Source: Neurospora tetraspora (lineage: Eukaryota > Ascomycota > Sordariomycetes > Sordariales > Sordariaceae). Taken from it: a stretch of DNA of 64,000 bases. Shown here in pieces: positions 23,035 through 37,351 of the stretch. A program made the position numbers and the translations under genes. Below the pieces are notes generated by a model. It did no database searches, was not told where the DNA came from, and saw nothing but the letters and a program-made list of their open reading frames with translations. Where the stretch lies: NCBI RefSeq assembly GCF_033439725.1, contig NW_026944383.1, positions 6,758,001 through 6,822,000 on the forward strand. Direction: 5' to 3'. Positions within the stretch are counted from its first letter, which is position 1. The number at the start of each line of letters is the position of its first letter.

Positions 23035-25348
23035 TGCGCAAACGGCACTCTGTGTATGGCTGGAACGTAATCACGGCAGCCGAGCCGGGAGGATATTGGG
23101 CTGCTGGAGAGAAAAGTGTCACCAGAAAGAAAGGACGAAGGTGTTGGACATTGATTGATTTAGAGACGCAAATGCTGCTTCATTCCTTGTAGAGTCTTGT
23201 GTCTTGTTGTTGTGGTGTAGAGGTAAGGTATGTACACGAAAGAGAGTATCACCGGGCTGGAGATACAGTACCTACACAACGAAGAGAGATTGTAAAATGA
23301 GAAAAAAAGAAGGAAAGAAGTCAGAAACACGAGACGGGATGAACATTCAAAAGATGTGATTGATGGCTCTTTCTCACTGGCCGCACTGGCCGCACTGGCC
23401 GCACACTGGATGGCAGGCGCGGACCAGGATGGATGATGCACTGCAGTTTGTGGTTGGGGGCTGGCACGGCCGGCCTGGCGCCAATGTTCGCTAGAGACGC
23501 CAGCGCCAGAAGAAGCTAGGGGCGGCAACGGCATGGCGGCAATCAGCCAGCGGGCATGCGGGGACCCCGATGGACTGAGCTGGCCCCAGGGGCAATTTAG
23601 CGATTGTCTGGAGGCCACTCAGTGCCGGTTCAGAACGCCAGAGTCAAAGATTGGCACCGGATTGACACCCATGAATGGGGTTGTTCCATGGTCCATCTAC
23701 AGCCCTAAAACAAGACGGGATCAAGGGGCTTACGAATCACGGCGATCAGAAGGTTTCAAAAGAGCAACTCGGAGCTTCTCACCCCGGCTGATCTGGACTA
23801 CATAGGAAACTCTCTATAGAGGTAGGTAGTGTTGCTGGTAGTGCTTTGAGACACAAAGAGCGGAACTTGGGAGACTTGGGCCCGGCTCTTGCACAGCAGA
23901 GTTGGGGAAACAGACAGGAACTGACCTCCAATCCCCAACGGGTAACTCGACTGAGAGAGAACAATACCTCTATTGATCAGGAACAACAGTGCATGACTGG
24001 CTCGACTGGGTGGTATTTGCGACTTTTTCGAGGCCCTGGATCAGCGAACAAGTGGACTGTGGAGGTTGGCTTCGTAAGCCGCCAACAGATCGGCCTGCTG
24101 CGTACTCCATCAACCATCGTCACAGTTCAGCAGTCATGGCAACGTCCCTCCCGGTCCATCAACTGATCTTCAGCTGAGCAAAGAAGCCATGGGTGAAACT
24201 TGTACTCGGTAAGTGCCAGAGATCGATTTGTGTTCCAGAGGTTTCCAAGGAGAATGTAGAATATAGTCCAGTTTCAGTTCGAGACTTTTCAAACGGCAAG
24301 ACGCCAAGGTTGGCAATGTATTCTTCAGCCTTCACCGCCAGCGGTCTTCCACTTAAAGCGGTTGTCCTCATAAATAGCATGCGTTGTGCGACGGCACATC
24401 ACAAGATGGCGTGCAAGTGCGCATATGGGAGGCGTGGATCTGAAAAGACTCAGCCATTCAGATCTGTATCTCTGACTGGGATGAAACGGTTAAGAAAAGA
24501 GAGGTTCATGTGTATGTGTTGCATCTGTCTGTCCAAGCCCAGTCGTTGGCGATATCGAAGCATGTCAGCAATTGCTCCGCGCAAAGGGGGCAGAGGGGAA
24601 ACAACAGTGAATCGAGAGAAATATGGTAGAGTAGACACTCCCCGTCGGAGAGATCCTTTGAGGAACTTCCTGGTGGTACCAGATTAAGGACATTGTCCCT
24701 GCCGCTTCTGCCCATCCCACCTATTTCTTCCCGAGGTGACAACTCCAGACTCGGTCTTGGCTACCGATCTGGCGTTTAATCAATCTTGGAGATCCGAGTC
24801 TCTGTGCCTCCTTTGAGCATGTAAGCCCGCGAACCAAGGGGCAGGTGGGTATCTGGAGGTTCGAAATGCTGCTGCCTGCTTCAAATGTCCCAATTGGTGA
24901 TGGAGTTGCTGACGGTGTTTTCCCTCTTTCTGGGGTTCGGCGTCGTGTGCATCGTAGAGTCAATTTTCTGATTTGTCAACAATTTCTGAACAGCTTCATC
25001 AAATATTGTTTCGATCGACGCATCAACATTCCGAGTCGGATTCGAGAGCCTGTTTGACGGTGACGGCAACAGTGTAGAGAGAAAGTTGAAGACGGGCGCA
25101 AAGAGATTGAATGGACATGTCCGTGTAAGAAGAATGTCTTGGCGGAAGCTTAATCCCAAATCTTGGCACATGTCAAACGACATGTCCAACCCACTGGAGC
25201 CCCTCCGGCCTCCGCACTTACAGGGGTCTTAATTGTAACGGCAGTCGCGGGTTGGCGCGTCATAACCTTTACAGGGCAGTACTACTACGCGACAAACACG
25301 TTCTCCAAATTATTGTGATTTACCTTTTTACTTCTTCTCTCACCTCGT
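23035..25348. other. Divergent spacer with a 9-bp tandem repeat
   Basis: A 2.3-kb spacer between divergent genes. It contains three units of ACTGGCCGC at 23376-23402. Short frames exist, the longest (about 150 codons, minus strand, 23160-23618) being Ser/Ala-rich without recognisable content; it more likely belongs to the 5' leader. I see no convincing gene. Confidence 0.5.
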
Positions 25349-26987
25349 ATGAATCGCAGCTTCATCCGACTCTTCAGCCGTCTAATCACTCTCAGATTCT
25401 CGCAATTTTACCGGCCAGCCTCAACAATGTGTCCCAGCCGCCCAACCCGCAGCGCAAAGTCGCGGGCGGCAACCAAAATCACCTCCGCCACCATCGAGGA
25501 ATCCAGCGTCGAGGAGACCAGCGCGAAGAAGGTTGCCCGGGCCAGGGGTGGTGTCAAGAAGGAGGTTGTCGTCAAGAAAGTCGCCGCGACAAAGCGCAAA
25601 GGAAAAGCTCAGGAGGAAGAGAACGACGACGACGATGCTGAAGACATCGAGAACAAGGACCCCGTCCAACAAGATACGAAAAAGCCGGCTCCCAAAAAGC
25701 GCAAGACCAAGGCTTCCGAAGAAGATGCCACCCCCTTAGCAGCTAGGACCCCAGTTGAGTCGATGAAGAGGAAGCTTTACATTGGAGCCCATGTTAGCAG
25801 CGCCGGAGGTATGTCTTGTCACGCATCGTTTTCTTTACTTTCCCCCTTAACCCTCCCTACCACCTACTAACCACCATTCCCATCCCACCGCCACAGGCGT
25901 CCAAAACTCCATCACCAATGCCCTCCACATTGGCGCCAACGCCTTCGCCGTCTTCCTCAAATCCCAACGCAAATGGGTTTCCCCGCCCCTCGACCCCTCC
26001 GCCGCCTCCGACTTCTCCCGCCTCGCCACCCTCCACTCCTACTCCCCCTCCCTACACGTCCTCCCGCACGGCTCCTACCTCGTCAACCTCGCCCAGGTCG
26101 ACAAGACCAAAGCCGACCAAGCCTACACCAACTTCGTCGACGACCTGCAACGGTGCTCCACCTTGGGAATCAAGCTGTACAACTTCCACCCGGGGTCAAC
26201 AGGCGGCGAACCCATCGAGGAAGCGTGCGCGCGGATTGCTGCCCAACTAAACCGGGCTCACAAGGAGAAGGGGACGGGGGAGGTGGTGACGGTTATAGAG
26301 AACATGTGCGGCTCTGGTAACGTGATTGGCTCCCAGTTCGAGGACCTCAAAATGATTATTGATGGAGTGGAGGATAAGAGCCGCGTGGGTGTGTGCATCG
26401 ATACGTGCCATGCCTTTGCGGCGGGCCACGATTTGCGCACGCCCGAGGCGTTTGAAAAAACCATGAAGCAATTTGACGAGATTGTTGGGCTGAAGTATCT
26501 CAAGGCGTTCCACTTGAACGATAGCAAAGCCCCCTTTGGTTCGCATCGGGATTTACACGCCAACATCGGCACAGGGTTCCTCGGGTTGAGGGCGTTTCAT
26601 AACCTGATGAACTACGAGGCGGTGCAAGGGTTGCCGATGGTGTTGGAGACGCCGATAGAGGAGAAGGGGGCGGATGGCAAGATGGTGGAGAATAAGCAGA
26701 TCTGGGCGGATGAGATTAAGCTTTTGGAGAGTTTGGTGGGGATGGATGCGGAGAGCGAGGAGTTTAAGGCGATGGAGAAGGAGTTACAACGAAGGGGCGC
26801 GAGCGAGAGGGCCAAGATTCAGGAACAGGTGGATAAGAAGGCTGAGAAGGACGCGAAGAAGGCGGAGAAGGATGCGGCGAAGGGGGCTGGGAAAGGGAAG
26901 AAAGGGGCTGCGGCTGCGGGAGGGTCGATATCGAGTTTCTTCAAGAAGAAGGTGAAGGAGGAGAGTGAGGGGGAGGATAACGAGTAA
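25349..26987 (+). CDS. apn1: AP endonuclease Apn1 (endonuclease IV family)
   Basis: Two exons (25349-25808 and 25897-26987) give 516 residues. Endonuclease IV enzymes cut the backbone 5' of abasic sites in base-excision repair and use three zinc ions. The core starts at KLYIGAHVSSAGG and shows all the family landmarks: LYNFHPGSTGG, VIENMCGSG, CIDTCHAFAAGHDL, FHLNDSKAPFGSHRDLHANIG and VLETPIEEK. The first 26 residues (MNRSFIRLFSRLITLRF...) are Arg/Phe-rich without acidic residues, like a mitochondrial presequence. A second ATG at 25427 (Met27) would give a form lacking it. Basic Lys/Arg tracts before and after the core suggest nuclear import. The C-terminal KKAEKDAKKAEKD tail is unusually long. 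Either ATG may be used; the longer start is listed. Confidence 0.95.
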
Positions 26988-27377
26988 AACCCGATGGATG
27001 ACCAAGGGCATAAAGGCATGGAGAGAGTGCCTGGATGATATTGTCATGTTCTATTGTATAACGACCATGGACAAACGCTATTTAGCTATGGAGTTGGGGG
27101 TATGATGCTTTGTAGCTTGTATGTATAGCATTGCGTAGACATGCGCCACCATAAAAGGGTAACGGAAAAGGAAATGTATGTCCATCCTAGTAACGAAATC
27201 AGAAAGCCTACTACCATCATGTGTGCAGCAATGTCCTTTGCTCTTGTTGAAAACCTTCATACCTTTCCACAACTCCTGGTTACCCTCCTCAGCTCGCGAA
27301 GCAAGTTCTGTAGCAAAGTAAAGCAATCCACCACCATATTCGCAAAATAAAAGAATCCATGAGCACTCGCTCTATCC
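26988..27377. other. Convergent spacer
   Basis: A spacer of 390 bases between convergent Apn1 and MadBub, holding 3' UTRs only. Confidence 0.5.
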
Positions 27378-30300
27378 TCACCTCCTGCCCCTAGACCAAG
27401 CCTCAACCTTCCCCATCCACCCCCTCAACCCCACGCCCCTCTCACAATTCGCTTCCAACCAGCCCTCCATCCGCTCTCTAACCGTCCTCAGCCCCTTCAG
27501 CACCGGCATCTTCCCCCCTTCCTCCTCATCATCCACATAGCTCCCGGGGTTAAGCAACAAATCAAAACAATGGCCCCAGATATCCGTCTGCCAATACCTC
27601 TTCAGGTTCTCCCTAATCTTATACCTCTTCTCATTGTCGCCCCCGCCGGCACCATTATCAATGAACAACGACCTTGAGTGCGCACTCCCGCAGGGTACCG
27701 TATCAATGTACTTCCCAAACAACAAAGCATGCACCACTCCGGCAAGACCATGGTAATCAATCTGCCACGTCCAGCCTCTCCCCTCCCTCATCTCGGCGCA
27801 ATCTTGCGCCGTAGGCTTCCAGTCCGCCACGAACTGCACGTCTTCTCTGAACTGCTGGAAATCAATCCCCCTCCCGAAATCAATCAGCGTCAGTCCGCGG
27901 GCGGCCCAGCCGCCCGATCCGTCGGCGTGGTACTGGTTCGTCGGCAGGATATCCGTGGTCGTAGGCAAACGCAGAAGACAGTTGTCTACCTTGACGTCGC
28001 CGTGCATGATGCCTACCGAGTGCAGGGCCTCGACGGCCCGGAAGAGTTCGACGGTGAAGAACATGGCTAGTTGCTCGTCCATGACGCCGGACGACTCGGA
28101 TCGGAAGAGGTTGATTACATCGAGTAAAGTGCCGTGCTGGAAAAATGGGAGGAAGAGGAAGCCTTCGTCTTGGTAGAGGTGGAGTTCGAGGGCGGGACTG
28201 AGGGAGGCGAGGGCGCGGTGGTGGAGCGGGGTGTTGGCGGCGAGCAGGCGGGTGTGCGAGAGACGCATCATGTAGAATTCCCAGGCTGTCGGGGGTTGTT
28301 CCATCTTGAGGGCTTCGCGGGGGTGGCGGATCAGGTGGGCGGGGAGGTTGTCGTTCTCTTGTTGTTGTCCGTAACCGTAACCGGTTTGGGGGGCGGTCTT
28401 GGTGGGCTTGGAGTTCTCAACCAGGTAGACGGGCGCATAGGCACCGGCGCCGAGTTCCTTCTTGATGGTGTATTTGGTGCTGGGATTGCCAGGGAGCTGC
28501 AGCATGATAGGATGCGGCTCGTTCAGAGAATCGCGCTTGTCGGCAGAGGTGCTCTTCCTTCCGCGTTTGCTAGCCGCGGACTGGGCTTGAGCGAACTTGC
28601 GGATCTCGGCGCCCTTGCGGAACTTCTCATGGCGGTGGTCGTAGAAGCCCTCGTACGAAGTGAGGGGAGGGTAAATGTTGGCCAGGATCTTCTTGCGGAC
28701 GAGGTCGTCGACGGGGTTGCACTGCAAGTCTTTGATGATAGGTCCTGGAAGCCTGGGCGCGAGAGGAGAGACCGCTCTGTGTGCCAAAGGTGATATTGTG
28801 ACTGACTTTACGGCGAGAGGGGATCTGGCCGCAGCTGGTTGGTCATGAAAGATCGGAATCGGTGAGAACCTCTTTTGCGGTTCCTCCTCTTCCTCGTCTT
28901 CCTCAGGGATCTCGCGCAGCGGACTGCTCTCCGGCTCGAGCATATCCTCATCTTCATTCTCAGAATATTGGCCTTCCTCCTCTTCGCCATCCACTGACAT
29001 GTCATCCTTCAAGTCGTGATCCAGGCCCGGTGCCTTAGACGGGGTCTTGGTGAGAATAGGGTGATGCATATTTGGGTGGTGATACGTGACGTCGAGCGAC
29101 GAGAACTCGGTCCTTTCAGTGATGGGCGTCATGAAGGGCAGGCGGTTGTTAGCCACTTCTACCGGATCTCGATACGGCCTTCTTGTGGGGACGTAGTCTG
29201 CGGGAGGTACTGGTACGAAGATATTCCTCGTCCTAGGAGGTGATTCTTCGGCTGCGGGTGGGGGTTGTTGAGTGAAGGGATGTTCACCCGGCCTTGAGTT
29301 TTCGTCTGGAAACCTGTTGTGGTTGACTTGTGAATGGGAGGTTTCAGGTTGGCCGTTGAGCTCTTCGTCCAAAACATCCGTCATCTCATGGTCTTCGTCA
29401 CCGCCTCCTTGATAATTAGGAATGTGTTTTCGTGCTGTGAAGTCGGACCACTCGCTCTTGACGTCGTCGTCCTCGTTTGCAACATCCGTTTCTTCGACAG
29501 CCTCTACAACTGTGGTCTCATCTCCTGCCTCACTGGTCGCAAGGTTTCTGGATGTGTCTTCTACACCGCAAGTATAGTCATCCGAATCGTAGCGGTCTTC
29601 GTCGTCGCTCAAACCGGTTTTTGCTGCAGGCTTAATCGGAGCGTTGAAGATGTCGTAGATATCATCTGTTGCTGCCTTTGTGTGCAGTGTCATGGTTGGT
29701 TCTGATGATGAGCCTCTCTTCTTCATTTTGGGCCCAGAAGGAGAGTCCAGCTTAGCCTTGACTATGGTTGTTCGTTAGCGGATCTCCAGGAGATTGTTTG
29801 CTTGGGAAAGTGAGGGCATACTGATTTGTGTCTCGTTCACCTCGATCACCTTTTTCTTCTTGGCACTCCTGCCAGCCTTGTGTTCAGGGTAGATGGGCTT
29901 CCCGTTTTCGTCTAGTTTCAAAACATCATGGTAGGCCACAATTTTCGTCGACGCCATCTCCAGGGTCAGGTCTTCCATGTTTTCATCCCTTTTTGGAGTC
30001 AATATCGCATCCAGTGGTCGCTTCTTTCTTTCGTCCTCCCAAACCACATCTAGCCAACCTCTTCGAGCAGCCCATATCTCTTCGAAACTCATCTCCGTAC
30101 CGGGCTCGTCTGGTGTCGGGTAGATCACTCTAAGGTCAACGAATACCCGCTCCCGCTTACCCGTTACCGGATTCACCGTCACCTGGGACTGAGAGTGGTG
30201 TATTGGAATATGTGATTGAGAAAGTTGTTGCTTGTTCATCATCATCATAGGATTCGTAGTCTTGGTCTGTGAAATAACATACAAAAATGAGTGCGCCAGA

Positions 30301-31445
30301 ACGCCGAGCGCACCACCCATCGTAAACAATTAGTCCTATTCTTGATCAACATCGGTTTTATGGAAAGGAAGAGGTTAAGGGGACATAGAACTTACCGTAT
30401 CCCTGAATACCTGCATCTTCTGCGCAGGTTTCTTTCCACCAGCCTTGAGCACCTCGCCGGCCCACGGCTTCGGCTCCATAGTATTCTCCTTCTTCCGATC
30501 GGACAAGCTCCCAATACTATCCCATCCCTTCGAACCAGCACCTAGAGAGCCCAGCGCCGGTTGTTGCGCAGCCGCATCCGCATCCGAAAAGATCGCCAGC
30601 TTACTCTTCGGCTTCGACGGTCCCGCAGCTACTCCTCCAACGCCCATATTCGGTCTCGGCGCCTGCGGATCCCGAGGCAACCTCTCCACGCCCGCCGCCA
30701 TGAATGGGTCCGACTTGACACCCAGCGCCTTTCTGACCACTGGCAGCACAGGAACGCTATTATTCGGATCCTCAGCACCCTCGGGCAACGCCGCGCGTCG
30801 TTGCTCAAACTCGCCAAACTTCCTCACCAGCCTTGATACCGGCCTGGCCTCCTTTTCAATGCCCATCTTGTAAACCTCCTCGGCCTGCGCCCATCGACCT
30901 TCGCCCTCCAGGTACGCCGCAAACTCTTCGTAATACAGCGCCAGCTGGTCGCCAATCTGGTGTCTCGAGAGGAAGACGAATGCCTCGCGGGGCGCATCGC
31001 TGAACATGCGAATGTAATGCAGCCACATCTTCAGGTAGCGCGCATCGTTGCGGTACTGGGCGCTGCCAACAAAGGCGCGGGTGGCGCGCTCGAGCAGCAG
31101 ATGCAGTTGCGACTGCGGTGTGGCCGAGGCGGACGGGTAGGCGTCGAGAGTCCAGCGGACGTAGCGGTCGTAGATGTCGAGGGGGTCATCTTGCTCTTCG
31201 GGGTTGAAGGCGGCAAGCTCGGCTTCGTATTCGGCGCGGATGGCGTCGTTGACGGACTTGACTTCGGTAGGGTTCGGAGTGGGTGTTAGTTGTGGTGCCA
31301 GCGCTTGCCTAGAGCTGCTGGCGCTATGTGAAGGAGAGAAGAGTTCTGCGAGTTTGCGGGCGGAGCGACCGCTGGGGAGAGCTTGGATGTTCTCTTTGTG
31401 CGATTCGATAATGTCGAAGTTGACGGAGTCATCTTGGGGTGCCAT
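27378..31445 (-). CDS. bub1: MadBub-type spindle checkpoint kinase (Bub1/BubR1/Mad3)
   Basis: Three exons (31445-30396, 30266-29822, 29761-27378) give 1292 residues. In order: a KEN box at residues 17-19 (SHKENIQ), the Mad3/Bub1 homology TPR region (about 66-225; DPLDIYDRYVRWTL, YLKMWLHYIRMFSD), a second KEN at 319-321 (RKKENTM), a GLEBS-like Bub3-binding motif near 405-420 (EMSFEEIWAARRG), a long acidic disordered linker and a C-terminal kinase. The kinase has the Gly-loop GAGAYAPVY (935-943), Lys984, HGDVKVDN (1085-1092) and DFG (1126-1128), so it should be active. Bub1 kinases phosphorylate histone H2A at kinetochores, while KEN-bearing Mad3/BubR1 inhibits the anaphase-promoting complex. 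Carrying both feature sets on one chain is the ancestral MadBub arrangement. Confidence 0.95.
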
Positions 31446-32163
31446 CTTGTCTGACGTCTCTGTTGTTGCGTGTAAGAAGGCGGAGTCGCCCGCGCTTGTG
31501 GAAGTTCCGATCGTTCAATTTGTGGGATGCGATAATCGTCAAAGGGCGCGAACGAGGATTATGTTGTTGTTTTGTCGCGTTTACAAGTTCCCGCGAGCGG
31601 GGAAGTGCGTCGCTTGTTCGTTGTCGCTAAAGTTGACCTTCTCTCACCAATTCATTTGGGAGACGCGATGGGGAGGGACTTGTTCGATTCCGTACAGTAT
31701 GAAGAAGCGAATCTAGACCATGCTGAATTGGGTGGAAGGAAGAGGGGCATGTGGATTTTCTTCGTTTGTTGATTCACCCTAACCAAACAATCATGCGAGT
31801 CACCGTAGCAACCGCGCGGGCAGCTGGCAAGTGGCAGCAGCTTCCGTCCAGTGTGTGCCGGCAGGAACTTCCTGCAGGGACTGCCGAGAAAGCGGGGTAC
31901 ACAAAGCCACATCGCATGGCAATGGGGCTGGTGAAATCTTCAGCCACATCTCTTCCCACCGCCCCGGTTCAACGGTCGCCGCGACTCATGAATGGGATTA
32001 TCACGATGGATCGATGGATCAAGCGCACGTCATTCTAGAAACCCTTGTCCAGGATTCGGCTTGTCCATCAAGGTGTCCGGAGCAACACGGGCGAGCGGGG
32101 CTTGTTTACGGGGTTGTTGCCGTTGTTGTTTTGATCCTGTTCGACAGGCGGGGCTCTTTGATA
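31446..32163. other. Spacer between MadBub 5' end and an inverted-repeat element
   Basis: Holds the MadBub promoter and leader. Short open frames have no recognisable content. No gene is seen. Confidence 0.5.
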
Positions 32164-32980
32164 TACCGCTTTTACCCAGTCGTAAGAGATTTACTGAACC
32201 TGGCAGTTTTGGTGAGAAGGAAGCATACTTGGGGGTTGTGGTGCGGTTTGGTGGTGGGACCTTTCCTCAACCCCTAGTCATTAACTAGGGGGAAAAAAAA
32301 GTCTCGGACAACAAAAAACTCGTAGGACAATCTGAACAACTAGCAAAACACTAAGAAATCTGATAGTGCAGTATAGATACAATACATCAAAACCACGCTC
32401 GAATTTTCTAAAATTCTACTAAAAATCAGATAGATTCTTCTTTGTATCAGAAACGAAAATCCTCATTTTTGAGCTGGCATTTCAACGGGGGAAAAAACGG
32501 TAGGTCAAAAAGTATCATTTGGCTACCAAAAGTCGAATGAGTGCATCCGCGAAACGAATTTCGAAGTCTACAGCCAAAGGTGTACTTTGAACCCTTTTTT
32601 TCTTTCTCTCGTTCCACACCCGACCAAAATTGATGCAACTTTGAGAGTGTCTTTTTGAGAGCTTTCTTTACCTTCCTAATTTTTTTCAGAATTTTAGAAA
32701 ATAGTGGTGCGATTAAATGGTTTGCGATCTGGGCTGCACTAACACGTTTCTTAGTATTTTGGTACTGGTTCAGATTGTTCCATGAGTTTTTTGCTGTCCT
32801 AGAATAAAATTTCCCCCTCTTTAATGAGAGGGGGTTGAGAAAAGGTCCCAGCCAACCGTACTACAACCCCCAAGTATGCACGGCGGGATTAGCTGCATAT
32901 AAGGAATCAGTCCAATGGGATTCTCTCATCTTCCTAGCTAGCGCCTTTGGTAAATCTCTTACGACTGAGTAAAAGCGGTA
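32164..32980. mobile_element. Inverted-repeat MITE-like element, TA-flanked (about 813 bp)
   Basis: The two halves are imperfect reverse complements over most of their length. Ends are CCGCTTTTAC...GTAAAAGCGG (32166 and 32978), flanked on both sides by TA. The outer 30 bases match with one difference (CAGTCGTAAGAGATTTAC). Inner blocks match too: CATACTTGGGGGTTGT (32224) with its complement near 32880, AACAATCTGAAC-type sequence near 32330 with its complement near 32770, and CTAAAATTCT near 32410 with its complement near 32690. The symmetry centre is near 32,540-32,560. No open frame of note lies inside, so it is non-autonomous. TA flanks and short termini fit the Tc1/mariner group, but this is inference. 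Confidence 0.8.
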
Positions 32981-33484
32981 AGCGGCCATGAATAACCGAA
33001 AATCGGCTAGACATCGATATACTCTGCAACCCAATTACAACATGCTTTTCTTCGTGCCTAATCCAACTTCTCAAGACGATATGATCAGTGAGATCCTGAT
33101 CTCCTTCAGAAAACAGCGGTGATAGCCTCTTGCGGACCTGACAAGAAGGTACTACTGTAACAGGGGTGTCGTGTTGGTACCGGTACCCCGGAGCGGGCCG
33201 GGAATGGGAACGGGGAATCGCGGGGAAAGGGGAGAAACGGACGTCCAACACTACCGATCCATGTCACAAACTTGCGTGGTTCCTGCCAACGCATGGGCAA
33301 CGCATGGGGTAAAAGAAATTTGGTATTGATCATTAAAATTCTATGTCATTCCGCCATTTTCATTAGCCATACCCGTGTCCTTTGGTCATCCGAGGTAACA
33401 CATGTCGATCAACCGGTCACCCCTAGAACCCTTTCCAGGTTCCGATTCCATCCGAACGGGTCCCCATCATCAACATGCAACCAC
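32981..33484. other. Spacer downstream of enolase
   Basis: About 500 bases holding the enolase 3' UTR. It includes a small GGTACCGGTACC palindrome-like stretch near 33,176. No gene is seen. Confidence 0.5.
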
Positions 33485-35351
<1,867 letters not shown>

Positions 35352-37351
35352 ACGTTGATATGTCTGGTTATGGACAAAGGTGGTGATAGTTTCGAGAAGG
35401 AGAAGAGAGAAAAGAAGTGGGAGAGAGCAGGATATTAAATCTGGACGAGGCCTGGCGACGCCAAGAGCTTTCAGGTCTTCGACAAGCTGGACGATGAGAG
35501 GACGCAATTGAGGCGGGGAGGTGGGGTGATCCTCGCAAGTAGAGGGAACCCCCCTCCTGTTAAAATCAATGCCAAGCCGTCCGTCGTCTTGCTGTACCCT
35601 TGCTGGCGTCTGCAGCTAGGGAGCTATTCCCGGTAACAGGAGCTTGCGCAGGGTACGTACCGGGTACCTGGCCACCTAATCCTGACGCATGCTGGTCGTG
35701 ACTGTGAGAAACTCTCGCAACGAGACGGAAGCTGCAGCTGCAGAAGCGAGGTGGGCATCTTCTGTTCTCATTTGGCGGATTGCTGTCGACGTCGGTCTAT
35801 TGAGAGCGAGGGACGCACAGTCAGCGGCGAGCGAGACATCTGCACCGCACTGCGAGAGACATTCGAAGTGTTGCATTCATCCACGACGATGAGGTGAAGA
35901 AGAACCTTGCAAGCCTTTGACAGCTTCGCCTACCATTGCCATCCAGTGACACTCCCACTTGACTGAAGACATTCGGTGCCATTGGCGGACCACCCACGGG
36001 AGCCACCCCTCCTCCGTCTATCCTCCGTCTGGACTCCTGCGCGAATCCGTCGTCGGCCCTTTCCTGGCCAAGACCCTGGCTTTTTGCATTTCACAATGTC
36101 AACCGGATGACAAACGGACCAACTCGAAACACCAAAGGCAAGAGGTCTCGAGACTGGGGCGAAACTGTCTCTTTCGTTTCACTCGATGGCAGGCTATTGT
36201 GATGAGTCGACGGGAGTCGGTACTACGACCCTGAGCCTCTATTTCTGGCGCGGTCTCAACAAAAAGCATCCAAGGCGGACGGAGGATGGCCGGTCTGCCT
36301 GACCTCTTCATTGTTGAGCATTTCACGAAGCAAAATTCTTGCAGTCTTTCGTTAGGACAACCTTCTCAATTTGATATCTTTTTGGTGCCGGCGCCTATCT
36401 CCGAACGTCATATGCGTCTGAGGTCTGGCGCCGTGAGCTAAAAGTCAACGAATGGACTCCTCCGAACCCTCCACATCCCGGTGCTTCTGTCGGCCAAAAA
36501 ACGAAGCTACCCCGCCGTGTCCGCAGAAGATTCGGGAAGGTTTGCGGTCCGGAAGCTCTGAACACCGCCATTGCCCAAGCCTCCGTCGACCGGCCTGGAC
36601 GGAGCAACTGCCGATAGCATATAAATGCCGTCCCCGGCCACGTTCGGTGGAATACAAGCTATCACGGATCGAACGGCCCAGCTCAAGTTGCTCAACGCGT
36701 GCTCCAGTCTCTGGCGTTTTGCCGTATGGATCCTTGATCAATGGAGCCAAACTCCGTCATCAGGCTCCTCCGTGGGGGATTCTGTTATCAATGGCAATTT
36801 CACCCCACGCTGACGACTTTTTGTTCTTTGCTGGTGGCCCATCTTCATCTATCTCTTCATCCAGTCGAGTCTTTCACCGGCTTCAGAATAAAGGCTGACA
36901 AGTTTTGAAAGTTCATAAACTGTTGCGAATCGAGGTTCAATGCATCCCAACCACTCTGGTCAGATACCCGGCTAAGACTCTTAATCCACGGCATCCAACA
37001 GACATATAATTCTTGTGCATTTGCTTCTTTTCATCCGGTTCTCTCAGGTCTGTAAGTTCGTTTTTATACTTGTCATTTTTGGTTCAAAGATGCCCTGGAG
37101 TCGAACACGGTCGTCTCCCAAAGATCCGTGGTCATTTCTAGGTTTGATCTAGAACGCGGTTGCTTGCTGTCGAAAGTCAAAGTTGACTGGAGACAACGCA
37201 CTGCAACGTCCTTGTTGATTGCTTCCGTTGCCGAATTGACCGATCGAGCCCTATCCAGGACCCTGCATGACATTGACATTGACATTGACACAATGGCATT
37301 GGAATGCAAAGGTATGCTTTCGATTCAGATGCCGCAATTCATCGACTCACA
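35352..37351. other. Long divergent spacer, left part
   Basis: About 2 kb holding the enolase promoter. A TGACAT hexamer is repeated about four times at 37268-37290. Open frames up to about 150 codons (36,452-36,898) show no family features, splice structure or codon bias. No gene is called. Confidence 0.5.

Noticed and set aside
23160-23618. 152-codon minus-strand frame upstream of the F-box/propeller gene
   Set aside because: Ser/Ala-rich and in the expected leader region, with no motif or homolog that I can name.
36452-36898. 148-codon frame in the enolase-aminopeptidase spacer
   Set aside because: No codon bias, no domain, and overlapping frames of similar length on the other strand.
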